Below are positions 15,241 to 28,505 of a DNA stretch of 64,000 nucleotides, piece after piece. Each line of letters opens with the position of its first letter. Positions within the stretch are counted from its first letter, which is position 1. The stretch is from Echiichthys vipera (taxonomy: Eukaryota > Chordata > Actinopteri > Perciformes > Trachinidae): contig OY829653.1 of the NCBI GenBank assembly GCA_963691815.1, forward strand, positions 28,101,653-28,165,652, given 5' to 3'. The position numbers were made by a program, and so were the translations under genes. Under the pieces are notes generated by a model, which was not told where the DNA came from, did not search any database, and saw only the letters and a list, made by a program, of their open reading frames with translations.

Positions 15241-16916
15241 CAGTGTAACATCTCCGGCCTCCCTTTCTTCATCTGTTCTTAATGGTACTATAACGAGCAA
15301 AGGAGAATGACCTGTACCCAGCATCCCGTTCGGTGGTGCAACAGTTAATCAACTCAATACACTACTCAATGTGTGCATAATGTACCACTAATAAATTAAT
15401 CCTGATGAGGAGCCGGCACTCTTTGGGTTGTCAGCGATACACCCGTCAGGTGCACGGAAAATCAAAGGCCAGTCAGTTTGATACAAAGGAAAATTTCACC
15501 ATTTCAAAATGTTTCTACATATTGGGATTTAATGAGGTCAGAGGGAAAGAAAAATATATATTTGACGGAAACAAAAGTGCTGAATTATTATTTTTATTTT
15601 TTACAAATACAGCAGTGAGGTCTGTGTGACCCCAAACAATGAAGAAGAGGTGCCAATGTCAACAAGGTTTCGAAGGTTTCAAAAACAGTTATTTCAGAAG
15701 TATTTCTGTTGGGTTTATTCAGCTGTAGGAGAGCTGTACTGAAACCTTGTTCAGAATGTGGTTTCTGATCCACCGGTGATCCCACCCAACGACAGGAATC
15801 GCTGTACGTTATGGGTTAACCGTGCCATGAATTATGGGTTAAGGTTTTACCCCAGAAGAGTCCTTTCATGTCCCAAATTGCAGGGGCAGTGAAGGAAGGA
15901 ATGGCTCTCACGTGGTTTTTGTTGATGAGTTATGGTTCTTTAGTAATGTATGTATTTAATTGATGCATTTATGCAACTAACCCACTTATTTAAACCAAAG
16001 CACACAGGCTGCCGGCCTGAGAACAAACTAACTCTGCTTTCCCAATCTCATTTTCTCAATTTCACCCTCGCTCGTCCCCTCCTGCCCACACTAACGAGAT
16101 GTGCCAGTCACAGGACGTCCTGCTGGCTGCACTGGAACAGGTGAGCAGCAGGCTTTTGCCGATCAGCCTGGCTGGAAATCAGGAATGCCCTGCTTCTCCC
16201 CCTCTTTCTCCTTCCCTTCCTAATGGCTCATACCAAACTCACCAGGAGATCTGTGACCGCACCATTCTCAGAGCATGAAAAGACTGCCACCAACTTCCCC
16301 AGAGGTGGGGATTATGAGCGCAAATGCTTTGCATCTGTGTGCTTTCTATCGGTGCATGCAAGAGTGCCTTTTCTTCATAAGCTAAATGTAATCGGAGGCA
16401 CGTCCCCCGATGTTAAAGGTTAATTTTGACAACAGAAAAATACAAGATACTAATCGATGTTATTCATATTCCACATCACCGGAGTTTTCATTCATAACTT
16501 TTGACTGCAGCCTATAGGGAGGTACTGGTGCAATTTAAATGCATTCATAGACAAGTAAATGGCACTCTGTCATGAAACTGTATCCATCAATGCTCATGCT
16601 TGTTAAGAGGTTTTATTGAAAAATGCTGAAAAGATGTTTCACTACTGTTCTGGTATTTTTATTATTTCATTTTTATGAGGACATATTTTTTCCCTTGCTT
16701 TCCGTTTCGTCTCCTTGCCTCAGTTTACATTCTCTTTACTGCGTCTTCTTCTCCAGAGTTCAGCTGGAAGTGCTCTGCTTTCTCCACAAGAATTTTATGA
16801 CTCCAAAAGAGTGTTGAGACACAAAACACTTGAGCAGCGCTGGAAAAGATGGCAGGAGGGGACTAACAAACAGGGACACAGAGCCTCAGAGGAATGAGGA
16901 GGAGAGGGATGGAGTC

Positions 16917-16958
16917 AGAGCGGAAGAGAGGGAGAGAGAGAGAGAGAGAGAGAGAGGA

Positions 16959-17035
<77 letters not shown>
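16917..17035. repeat. (GA)n microsatellite with interruptions
   Basis: About 119 bp of GA with GAAGAG, GAGC and AAAG interruptions, a long polypurine strand. Confidence 0.97.
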
Positions 17036-17037
<2 letters not shown>

Positions 17038-17813
17038 AAGCATTTCTGCATGTTATTTAAAGTAGTTTCCAAATCTTACAGAAAGCGTGCATTTGGCTTC
17101 CAGAGGGTAGGGTTTTAAATGTACCTGCTCTGTCCAGTTGTGCACAATTTTGACGTTGATGAGCTACCTCTCACATGCTTAATGGTTCACAGCAGCCCTG
17201 GGGCATCTGTTCAATGTCCGTCTGTCTGAGCGTGGATATGTATTTTTTTATGGCCAATAAGTGCACAAGTGACAGGGGTGGATGGAAGAGTTCACACAGA
17301 TTAATCAGTTTCACTGCAATAAAAGCATGCAATTCTAGAAGTCTGAAGAGAAGCCCCGGATCTTAATTCAGACTTGCATTTCGAACCTCTCTGAAGTAAG
17401 AGGTAATTTGCAACAGCATCTGGATCCGGTGGCAGAGCAGTCTGAGCAGTGGAGTACGTTCCCATCCACAGCCCCTCTTCCAAAACCCCCTCCACCCGAC
17501 CCCCCCTTTCCCCTCCAACCGCCACCCTCGTCTGTTTATCATAGGATCTCCAACACACAATCAAACATGAAAGGATGAGTGCTCGCAAGAACCTTTTTAG
17601 ATTTTGTGGAAATGTGACATCTCTGGAAACATTTAGCCTGTCATAGCTGCTGCTGCTCTTCAAAGAGTGCAGAGAGGAATAGATTAATGTCGCTTCTGTA
17701 ACAAACTTTCTTCCTGTCTGTCCTCTCCTACTAAACACACAGGCTCCCTATATCGACTGTAACCATGCACAGATTACTGACTGTATAGCAAAAAGGCAGC
17801 AAATATTTTTAAG

Positions 17814-18082
<269 letters not shown>

Positions 18083-20737
18083 CCATTTTACCTAATTCTT
18101 AGATCACAAAATGTTTGCTCCTGTATCCCATTACGTAATCAATATCACTTCATGCCAGCTATATAAGAAAGACATACATTTGTATGTGAAAAGTTGAGAT
18201 ACTTTGTGTATTATACTGTAAGTTTTCTGCATCAACAGGTCAATGTGAGTTGTACAGAAATCTGTTTTAACTCTGAACAAACACACCACACAAATGTGAT
18301 GATTTAACTCAAATGCATGGACATAGGTCACATCATGGACTACATAATATACTACATCTTGTTGTTTTCTCATGAGGCTGCACAAGATTGAACTTCAATA
18401 TCTAGACATGTTATAATTCAACACAAACATGATGAGATGTTTTATACCAAGGGATATAAGGGAGGCAGGACATTACTTTTGCTGGCTCTAGCTTTGTCTA
18501 GAGGTTTTAGTGTGTCACTTCCTGTGACTGAAGACTATATCAGACTGCAGCAGCCGTGGTTTTTGGCTTGGATGTGTGTAATCCAATAAAAATTTCATTG
18601 TCAGAATATTTTTATCAGAATATTTTTTTATTTTATTTTTCCTGTTGCATCAGCTAATTTTAGCTAATATGGATAGCGATGACACACAAGGCCATGTCCA
18701 ACAAGTCCTTCAACGCATGCAACCACAGAGGTAGTTTCTTCCTACCCTCTAATATGACCCACAGGAGCGTTTCCTAAATGAGTGCACTTACCTGTAGCAG
18801 AAAATCATCACATCATCGTACCTAAATGTAACAGCCACAATTAACATTGTGCAATTATCAACCTATCATCAATCATCTATCTGTCTGAACACAATTTATC
18901 CTCTGGGTGCAACGGCTAATATTTGTCCCATTGACTACAGATTCTACATTCCCATGCAGAATCTGTTTATAGAAATTAAGTTTAGGCAACAAAACTTACA
19001 AGTTGACTTTTGTATCTAAGTTAAAACAAGTCAGTTGATTTGTGGTTTCATAACGGACACAAACAGTGGTCTCCTGCAAGTCCTTTGTTTGTTTGAACCA
19101 TCTATCCACCCTTCCCTCGTCCTTTTGCTGACTTTGTCGCTCTTTATATTATGTCATCTGACTTCCGCCTTTGCTCCCGTCATAGTTGCCAAAGCCATTA
19201 GAGGTCGCCTTCACGATAAACCTTAATATGAGTCATAATAAGCTGCTTCTACAAATGACCTACTGGGTAATTTTGGGGGGACAGTCTTGTTGTGTCATTT
19301 GGTGAACTATCTTAACCAGAATCTTTTTCCAGCTAGTTTATTGTCTTTTAAGTTATTATATATCAAAGAGTGAGTTAATACAATGGTTATTGATCAAATG
19401 ACCCACTAATGGCACTTAGTGCCTCTTTGCTGAGTATTCGTATCTGTGTGTCTGTGGAGACATTCCCTCCCTAAATGCAAATGCACCACCATGTTAGTGA
19501 CGCTGTTTACACAGTCTGCAGCCGTTGGTCTGCCCAGGTGGAGCTTGTCACTGCTGCATTTACTTGTACTATTACATCTTACTGCCGCTAGATCATTTTA
19601 TGGAGTAAAACTTTAAAACTGCTGTCAGCAAGTCTGGCAGATCGAGTTGAGTCAGTGATTCTTTGAATGTTTACAACTCTCACGCCCCTCCCCGACAACC
19701 ACCGAGGTCCTCAGCTCCCTCCCATCGAGTGCTCGTCAGTGCGTGTGCACCAGATTCCTGTGAACTTGCCTGTGTCTTCTCTCATCAATAAACAGTATGG
19801 AGTACACGCTACATGGAGGTAGGCTGGCTAACTCACTCAAAGATAGCAACTGTTAATGTCATTTAGCGTATGCCTAGCTTGAGGCGTGTGATATTGTAAC
19901 ATGAGCAAGGCGGGAGGTGGGATCTATGGCGTGTGCACGAACTGTGCCTGACATTCAGCTCTCACACAGCCCTGAGCTGAGTGGACAGGATGATACAGGC
20001 ACTGTTGATTTTTGCAAAACAAACAACAAGCTCTATAGGTGCACATAGAGACGTGTTTTTTTCTAAAACGGGATGATTTATGTTGTTCTATAGGAGCATA
20101 GTGTCAGTTTCAGTGAATATGATCAAACAAATTTTGCTGACTGCAACTTCAACTGACTTTTCAAATCCAAAGAGAAACAGGCTTCTTCTGAGCTACATTA
20201 TTTTTTGCTCACAATATGCATCAAATTACCACAATATAATATGCCAACAAGGATGTAAAACATACTGTAGACTGGCTTTTACTTTATTTTAATTATCACA
20301 CACATTCTCCTTGTAAAATGTCCCTAACGTAGGTAAGTAGTTGTACATGTTTTATTAAGGAGGCTGATGGTCAGTCAGAGGTCAGATGAGGAGTATAGCT
20401 CTAGTCACACTGCAGATACAGACTGGGAGGTAGGGTGCTTTTGTTAATATAGACAGACTATAAGGAAGACGAGAAAGAGAGACAAAAATAGGAGGCAGAG
20501 AGGGTCAGACAGAGAGAAAGGAATGCTGTTTACTCATTGCACTCATCCATAAGAGGGCTCCATCTCAGCAGTCAGTCAACCAGGCGTTGTCCTGAGTCCA
20601 GCACTACATCCAGCCAACACCCCCCTTCTCTTCCCCCAAACCCCCCAACCCTAAACCGCCACCACTTTACCAACACAAAAAGATGCAGCACGGCACTTTC
20701 CTTTTCACCCTAGCATGAAACTCCCCCCAGCCCACCC

Positions 20738-20760
20738 AACACACACACACACACACACCC
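20738..20760. repeat. short (CA)n tract
   Basis: About 20 bp of CA within a C-rich stretch at 20610-20780 that codes for nothing visible. Confidence 0.8.
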
Positions 20761-22265
20761 CTGGCCTCCCCCTTTCCCACCTTTGTATCAGTTGAAAGGC
20801 ATATGGTTACTGCCATCCGATTCCCCTCGGCTGAAAGTGCCTTTCACTTTACCGCAGTTCACAAAGGGGTCAGACTATGGCAAACAGAAATATTGTGTGA
20901 GAGCTCACTTTTTTGTGCCTGAGCTAAGAGATGTGAGAGACACAAGAGTAGCGGGGGAGAGAGTCCCTGATAAAGTTACATCTGGTCAAACAAACCTCAC
21001 TCCATTCCTCATGCCAGAGCAGAAGAATTTATGTTGTCGTGAATAAAGAGTGGCATTTGAGAGAATTGACAGAAGCTAACCCCGGACATGGTCAGCCATA
21101 CATCATTCATTCAACTACACATCCACGCATCGAGATTTCCACCCTGGTCAGATTTACTGATGCAGCTCATACAGCTACAGTATGATGCAGCTCATACAGC
21201 TACAGCTACAGATTTTTGTTTGGAGCCATAAAAGTGATTTTTTTTTCCCCCTGCAAAGTCAAATGATGAGATAAGGATGTCTTGTCTGAGGTGACCACTA
21301 CAATGAGAAAATCAATCATCGCTGGGGAGGTAACACTGATAGGAGCGAGGTGTCAAATATATCACAGTGTGTGTAACATGATGAGGCCGTGTTTCGGCCA
21401 CAAACCCCTGGGTCCTCTGGGCTATCTAGTCTATCCAGCTCTCTTTGTGCTATTCTGGTAAATCATTAATAATGACTGTTCCTCTACTGGCCTTGTTTGT
21501 TAAAAGACTTGTACCTGACAACTTTCCAGTTTGTTCACGAAAGGAAAACTATTTCTGACACAGGCAGGAACCTACTCCTATTTCAGAACGTTGCACAAGT
21601 CATAGAATAAGTCAAGCTCTTTGAAGCTTTGCGATCTCCATCCCAGTGTTCCTATTGTTAACCTTAATAATTGTAGCCATGAGTTGAGGGTACATTTTCA
21701 GTCCACAGCCCTGTAATTAGACTGCCTATTCAGGCACCAATTTATGGCAGATATTTTTCTTGGCATAAAAGCTACTGGTTAAAGATTTGATTTCCAAATG
21801 GGAACTCTGGGGAACCACACCAAAACAGCCTCTGGAAAGAAACCACACAGCCAAAGAGTCTTCAGCACTTCAAACACTGCCAACTAAAAGAGATTATTTC
21901 TGAAAAGCTAACTGGGGTTTACTTTGCACTTTATGATGGTTCCTTTTAGTAGGATAACATTTGGTGAGAAAGTGTCAGACTTGGTTTTACTCGAGGCCTG
22001 CTGCTTCTCCGCAGACCAGGGACTCTTCGAGGAGATCATCCCTTCCTACATTCCCCTTGGGTAACAGACTGACGACCGGCCTGGAAGTGTGCCTTGTTCC
22101 AGGGGACCATCAAACGTTTATTAATCTCATGAGCTGCTGCCAACAGCCTCACTCACAGGCGTGGGCACTGCAGTGAGCTGGGCAAATAGAGGGCAGGACA
22201 GGCTCACAATGACAGTCGAATAAAAGATAATGCAGTGAATTTAAGTGCATTTTTGTTTCAAGAAA

Positions 22266-22406
22266 GTGTGTGTGCGTGTGTGTGTGTGTGTGTGTGTTGG
22301 TGTGTGTGTGTGTGCGTGTGTGTGCGTGTGTGTGCGTGTGTGTGCGTGTGTGTGCGTGTGTGTGCGTGTGTGTGCGTGCGTGTGTGTGTGTGTGTGTGTG
22401 TGTGTA
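22266..22406. repeat. (GT)n with tandem TGTGTGCG 8-mer
   Basis: A GT tract whose middle (about 22312-22380) is a regular 8-bp repeat TGTGTGCG, repeated about eight times. Each unit adds one CpG. Confidence 0.95.
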
Positions 22407-25400
22407 TTGGGGAATGCAGTGGTGGGGTTTTTTTTACCCATGAATGGAAGACTGCCTTAGACCATAAATCTGTCCCTCATTGGGGAGACAAAATGAAAAT
22501 GGCCCCGTCATAAAACATCTGTAATGGCTCCATCCACCACCAACACATAATGGGGCAATTACCAAGAAGGGGGCTGGGACAGCATGAAGCCTTCAGCTCT
22601 ATTTGGTACACCACACAATGCTTTGGTGTATGTGTTTATGTCTCACATGCATATAATATCCCTTCTGGCATAGAAACACTATATTAAAAGAGGCAAGAGG
22701 TTAATCATATTGTAGAAACACTCCACTTTTACCTGTTCATTGACCCTGCTCCGCAAGAAACCACTCTGGATATTCTGCACAGTGACAGACGGGCACATCT
22801 AATCTGAAATTGCATTATTGATGCCTGATCTTTTGCACGGCCTAGCTCGAGCCCTGCATCTTCCACACCTCGTAATCAAGCATAATTGAGGTTAACTGTA
22901 CGGCACGGCTGAAACGCTAGACAGGTAAGCCGCAGCCTCTCATGATTAATGTAGTGTGTTAGTTTTCTAGGCTCTGACCTTTTGAGATAGGCCAGGCACC
23001 ATTTTTAAGTGAAAGCTCTGCCTCTGCCGAGTTGTTGAGTTGTCCATCAAGTCCTCCTGCACCTCGCTGCCCTCCACCCTCCACCTTCCACCCCGTCATC
23101 ATCCCCCCCTTCCAAAGTCAGATCCTTGTCTTGCTGCCTCATTGCCCCTGACCCATGTTTGTTTGCCTACATGTCTCGTTTTACAATGCAGAACCAAAAC
23201 CTCGTTTTACCACCCAGGTCCCTCCTTGAATTTGGTATGTTTTGTGTATTGGAGAGAAAAAGTTAATGAGCATTGATTGTGCATGGACCAGGAGGGAAAG
23301 AATTGTCCCTTTGACTCTGACATTCTAGGTTTTTCCTTAGTTTGAGCCATAAAGGCTATATCAGGCTACTGTGTGGCTGGTTTGCTGTTTAATTCCTGTC
23401 TTTTCCTTTGGCGCTTCAGGCCAAAACATACATTTTAGGCCTCATTTGACCTCCCGCAGGCCGAGCGCTCAGACTAGTGAATGCCATTGTCCGGCAACTG
23501 TTGGTCAACGACCCTCCCTCTCCTCTCCAAAAGCGTCCGCGGATGTGAATTGGCAGGGAGGTCATGTCCTTGCTTTGCTCCCAAACATAAGCATTGTCAG
23601 AGTTAACTGAGTAAATTTGCTTTTGACTCGAGCTCATTCAGACCCTCACACAAACATACAGAGACACAAAAAGATGAACTGGGAGCATACAAAAAGACAA
23701 GCTTCCTTTCTGCGGAGATTTGCAGGAGAATCAGAAGGTGTACTTGTTAATCAGGGATGGTGAAGACCCGGGTCACCATCTGTAACATAGACCAGGGGCA
23801 GTAAATGGATGAGGGGGGGTGAAAGGGCACCCCCAGACATTCCTTTAGAAAATAAACAGAACAAAAGCAGGCTTTTCTGGACAGGTATTCCAAGCAGATC
23901 TATTAACTTGACTTTAGTCTTTGCTGTTATTTGTGTTTAAAAAAGAATTTAGTGCCAAGATTTTTCTCAAAAAATGTTTATGCAAAGTTTCTACTGCAGA
24001 TGAGAAAAGCAACACTGGCCATGGCTTCATCCTCACATTTCAAGCACCTAGTTGGGAGTGAGTTTAATGTAATTAGCAGGTTATCTGTGGTGAAGAGAAG
24101 GTGTCTGCTCTCTTCCTGTTACCGTATAGTCTGACAGGAGGGAGGGATGGCTTTCTGTACCATAGGAGTCAGGGAAAGAGGTGGGCAGATGCCCTGTTAG
24201 AGGGAACACCCTGATCTTTTGTTACACTGTGGCTGCTGTGTTTATTATCTGTCTCTGCTTAAACAGCAGCTGCCAGGTGCAACCAAAAACCACTCTCTCA
24301 AACATTTTTACACTTTCTGTCCTCTTTCAGCAAGTAATTTGAACAAATTTCTACAAAACACGTCTTTGTTCTTACAAAACAAGTTGTTTTTTTTAAATTA
24401 GATCGCAGAAGAAAAAAACAGTGATCTCTGGCATTAAGGCAAAAGCAAGTGTATGTAAGGTTTGGGGTCACCCCTGCCTTTGTGTTGAAGCCAGTGGTTC
24501 AATGAAAGGCAGCAGTAAGGGTCACTTCAGGCATCTGCTGCTCTCCTGCACCACTCATCTGTCCATCTGTGTACGCTGCTGCCCTTCTGTCCACTCACAG
24601 ACACGAATACATACAGAAAGATACATTTCTTAAAGTTGCGTGTGAACGCATACATACTATGGACACGTACTTTTGGCAGAGTGTTTTTATTCTGCGTCTG
24701 TTTAGTGCAGAGAAACACCACCTTGCGCTGGCCTGTGTTCTTGGCTGGAGGAAGGTGTCAAGCTTTATTATAGAGGGAACTACAGTATATGCAAACTATA
24801 ATGATGGGAACTAGAAGAAACCAGAGAAGGAGGGACCCCTCCAGAGGCAAAAAAAAAGAATCTGTGGGGAGAGAAACAGTCACTGAAAAATAAAGTTCTT
24901 GCTGGATTTTATCAGTAGCAGTTTAAAAGTCAGGCCTTGGCAGCCTCTTCCCCTCTCTACGTTTAAATTGTATCCATCCAACAAATCAAAGCACAAAATA
25001 TAAGTCCTTGTGATAAATTTTAATGTTCCTTAATGCCACTTAAACTAATTTCTGCTTGCTTAGAGGTCCTCACCATCTGAAAGATCAGCATGATTTATGC
25101 CTTTACTGTCGTTGATGAGAACATCACTGATAACAGAGAGGTTAAGTATGAGGAACATTTATGTCTCCATTGGAGCCAAGACGTTCTTTTTAAATCTTGG
25201 AGAGGCTCCCGGGCCTTCGACTCGGAGCAACACCTAGTAGATCTTATGCAGCCTCACAGATCTCTAAAGAGGAGCCTCCGCGCACAGATGTGAGGTGTCA
25301 AGACTATTTGTGTTTCTGATGAAAAGGACCCTTCTCTTCGCCAACTTCGGTTTGCTTAGACTAATATATTAGCACCGAGTTTCAAATAAACAGAACTCTC

Positions 25401-26674
25401 TGTTTTTGCACTCTGACTCGGCGTGGAGCAGAGGGACAATAAGGCGGTTGTGATGAAGAATTTTATAGGAACATTTAACTTGAGAGTGAGGGATTGAAGC
25501 GGGTAAACAAAGCATTCCTTTCCCTTTCATCACCCTTTAACTGTTCCCTTTACATTCAGTCTCACCTACAGGCCAATGCCCACCAGACCGGAGAACTTGT
25601 CAAATAAATATAAATCAAAAAAGGAAAGGTTTATCCCACAGGTTATATGAAGTTTTTTTCGAAATGTACAGTATTTCTAACATAGAATCAGCTGCAAAGA
25701 CTCATGGCGGTGCACAGTATCTACCATTGTGCACTTGTGAGCAGCATGGATAGCATCGCTCGTAGTAGCACCCCGGCCATGGTGTTCCAGACACATAGCC
25801 TGGAGGGCCATTTGGTTATACTCAAGGGAATGGTTGTTGTGTCAGTCATTTGCTGTGACCACTAAAGAGTGCACTTAGCATCCTCTGTTTCCCCCTAGCA
25901 AACATGTGGGGAGTGACATGATACTGTACAAGAGCCTGGACAACATATAACATTTCAAAGCAATTTCCTAATTGTTTCCAGGCCAAGGTCGATAGCCTAT
26001 ATGGAAGCAATCCCTTCTTTCAAACTTTTTTTTCATCCACAGATTGGGAAACATTAAAGTGTTAAGTAAACTTGACCCAGGCAGGCTAATTCATTGGGAA
26101 ATAGCTGGGGTTCATGCATTCGGTGCCATATCAATGACAGTCAGTCAGTGGATTTCCTTTTGCTTGGATGGTCACCATATGTTTATATAGTGCAATCCTG
26201 AGGCAGCCACTCACTGAATGATCACATTTGTTGTCTATGATGATGACTGCTTACAAGGGGGAAGAATAGATTAGTTTGCATACCTGAAGGCAAATGTTTA
26301 TGTGCTCCATATGCACTGTACTCGTTATTGGGGGATACTAGTGTCGATTTAATAAGCTTAGAAAGTCTCTATAACTATGTGCAATGGTCTATAATTGCCA
26401 CAATATTATATCTTTTCTTAAAATGTCATTCAGTGTGATTGTATACCATGTCTTTTTTAAAGGTTGTGTGTAATTTAAGCATATCTAATCATCGAGGAAG
26501 AAATAAATGTGATTTTTTTTTCCTGTTGTTCAGGTCTACATGCTGTATTATTTTTTCATTGAATTGATCCATTGATAAAACACAAAGTTGGACCTCTTAT
26601 TCCTTTGTATAGAAAAAGAAATGTCTGACAATGTTCTTATTGACTTTTTGTGCATTTGTGGAAAGTCAGACTCT

Positions 26675-27134
26675 TTTAAAGGGGAACACCACATTAATTT
26701 AGCATTCCAGTATGTTATTCCTATGGACTAGGAAAGTTCTATCAGTATTTGTGAACATGAGCTGCTCTCTCAGAGTCAGAAACCAGGGAAGGAAGTCTCA
26801 AACGTGCGATGTCATCTCGTATAAAGTTTGGAGCTGCTCCATAGACAGTGAATGGAATACTGATTTGTGTGCTTTCTTTTTTCTACCTTTATTCGCTTTA
26901 TTCTATTGTTGCGTTTTCAGTTGTGATTCAGGAAAGCTTTAACATCGGTCTCAATTCAATGTCTATTGAGCAGTTCCACTTTATACCTGATGACATCACA
27001 AATTTGAGTTTTAGCACTCTAGTTTTCGGAGGAGGTGGGAGACAGTTGTTCATGTTTACTAATATGTTTGGACTGCCTTACAACAAAATAATAATGTGCA
27101 TGATTTTTGCAAATGAGCGTAGTTCCCCCTTAAA
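26675..27134. mobile_element. MITE, 460 bp, TTTAAAGGGGAAC termini
   Basis: Left end TTTAAAGGGGAAC (26675-26687) and right end GTTCCCCCTTAAA (27122-27134) are inverted repeats matching 12 of 13. The internal sequence resembles a common teleost repeat from memory. It lies about 60 bp beyond the candidate distal poly(A) signal of gdf6. Confidence 0.6.
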
Positions 27135-27179
27135 AACAAACAAAGGGGGTTGCATTAATCACCAGAAGTACCAGACTAG

Positions 27180-28505
27180 TAGACTTTGTTTTGAATTTTA
27201 TTTGTACAGTAATGGTGTGGAATATTATCCAGTAATATATGTTTATAAATGATCTTATATATCATTGTAAAAGCTCTTTACACTCTAACTCAATGCACCT
27301 CAAAACTCAGATCCTATATGCAATTATGAGGTAGACATTAATAATGGTATTTTCCACCCTCTGCCAGAACAATATCGAATACACCTTAAATTACTCTTAT
27401 CAATGTAAGAAATATATGATTATCATGAAACTCTGTACATCACAAATAATAAAATAATTATAGAATAGAAATTATACCGATTTGAGTGCATTTTGTATAT
27501 TTACAAAGAAATGACGTTTTCTCATTTCTTCATTCGTTGCACTTTGTAAAGTTTTCGACTGTACAAATATTTACAGCTCAAAAAAAATAATGAACAGCAG
27601 TGCATTCAAAGCTAATGTGCATTTAAATATCTTCTCGTTTGCGAGTCTTTTTTTCCTCTTGTCTCTCGTTGTCAGCGTAGACAAACTCTCGCTGACTGCG
27701 TGTCCGTGGCGCAGCCAGTTGTGGAAGTGCATTTCGTAAAGATGCAGACTTTTGAGCAAAAAGTTCGCCTCAGTATTGTGTGCTTCTTTTATTTTTTACA
27801 ACAGGGCCCCGGTCCACCACAAGTCTGGTTTTGTGTCCTTTTCTGTCCGCAAAGGCGCACGAAGCCTCTCTCTCAATTGGTCTCCAGAAAGGCGAAAATC
27901 TCTTGAAGGCATTATTACCACCATCTTATCTCCTCTCCTCAGACCAGTCTGCGTGTATGTGTTTGGTAGATTAGACATTCAGCCCTTTTATTTGGAAAAC
28001 AGGCACTTTCTCGAGCCTGTAATGACTCCAGCTGGACAGTGGCAATTACGGCCTGGATGCACATACCCAAAAGAGTCCGGCCTGGCTGGCAGGATCCCAC
28101 GGCAGAGCTGCAACAAAGCCCACTGAGCCCACTGTCCTCTGGCCTTGGCACGAACAGGTGCACAGTCGCACTCAATAGGCTCCCATCTCGCCTTGTACCC
28201 ATTCCTTGCGCCGTAGGGACACGTCTCCCTCTCTGGGAAACAAAAGCCTGTTTGATGAGTGAACACTTGTTGCGTGGATGGGGATGAAGGCGTGACACGT
28301 TAAGGCAGAGTGTGTGGACGGTCGTGACTGTACTGAGTCTGAATAAATAGCAGATATCACCTGTGTGTGCATCCCTTTTGAATAAAGACAAGGCGCGTCA
28401 TGCGTCAAAGCATTTCAGACCTTGTGAGGGCTTTATATCTTCAACCTGGGACCCATCAAGACTCATCTTCGATTGTTCTGTCTGTGTTTGAATGAGTTAG
28501 GGCCG
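27180..28505 (-). other. gdf6: probable 3' UTR of gdf6
   Basis: The 1.3 kb after the stop codon has no other gene and becomes AT-rich. AATAAA signals on the minus strand lie at 27987-27992, 27787-27792 and 27197-27202. The last is the best distal candidate: a moderately GT-rich stretch follows it, and a MITE begins just beyond at 27134. The extent is inferred; no transcript evidence is available. Confidence 0.5.
27197..27202 (-). terminator. gdf6: candidate distal polyadenylation signal of gdf6
   Basis: AATAAA on the minus strand, followed about 25-45 nt downstream by a GT-rich stretch (GTCTGGTACTTCTGGTG). Two proximal AATAAA motifs at about 27.8 and 28.0 kb could also be used. Confidence 0.4.

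Noticed and set aside
16830..17118. Arg-Glu and Ser-Leu repeat ORFs, also at 29443-29703 and 31514-31956
   Set aside because: They are translations of GA/CT microsatellites.
17301..17738. 145-codon minus-strand ORF
   Set aside because: No recognisable domain and no credible splice context.
26848..27252. 134-codon plus-strand ORF
   Set aside because: Mostly inside the MITE at 26675-27134; repeat-derived.
27939..28391. 150-codon minus-strand ORF downstream of gdf6
   Set aside because: It lies in the likely gdf6 3' UTR and shows no recognisable domain or conservation signature.
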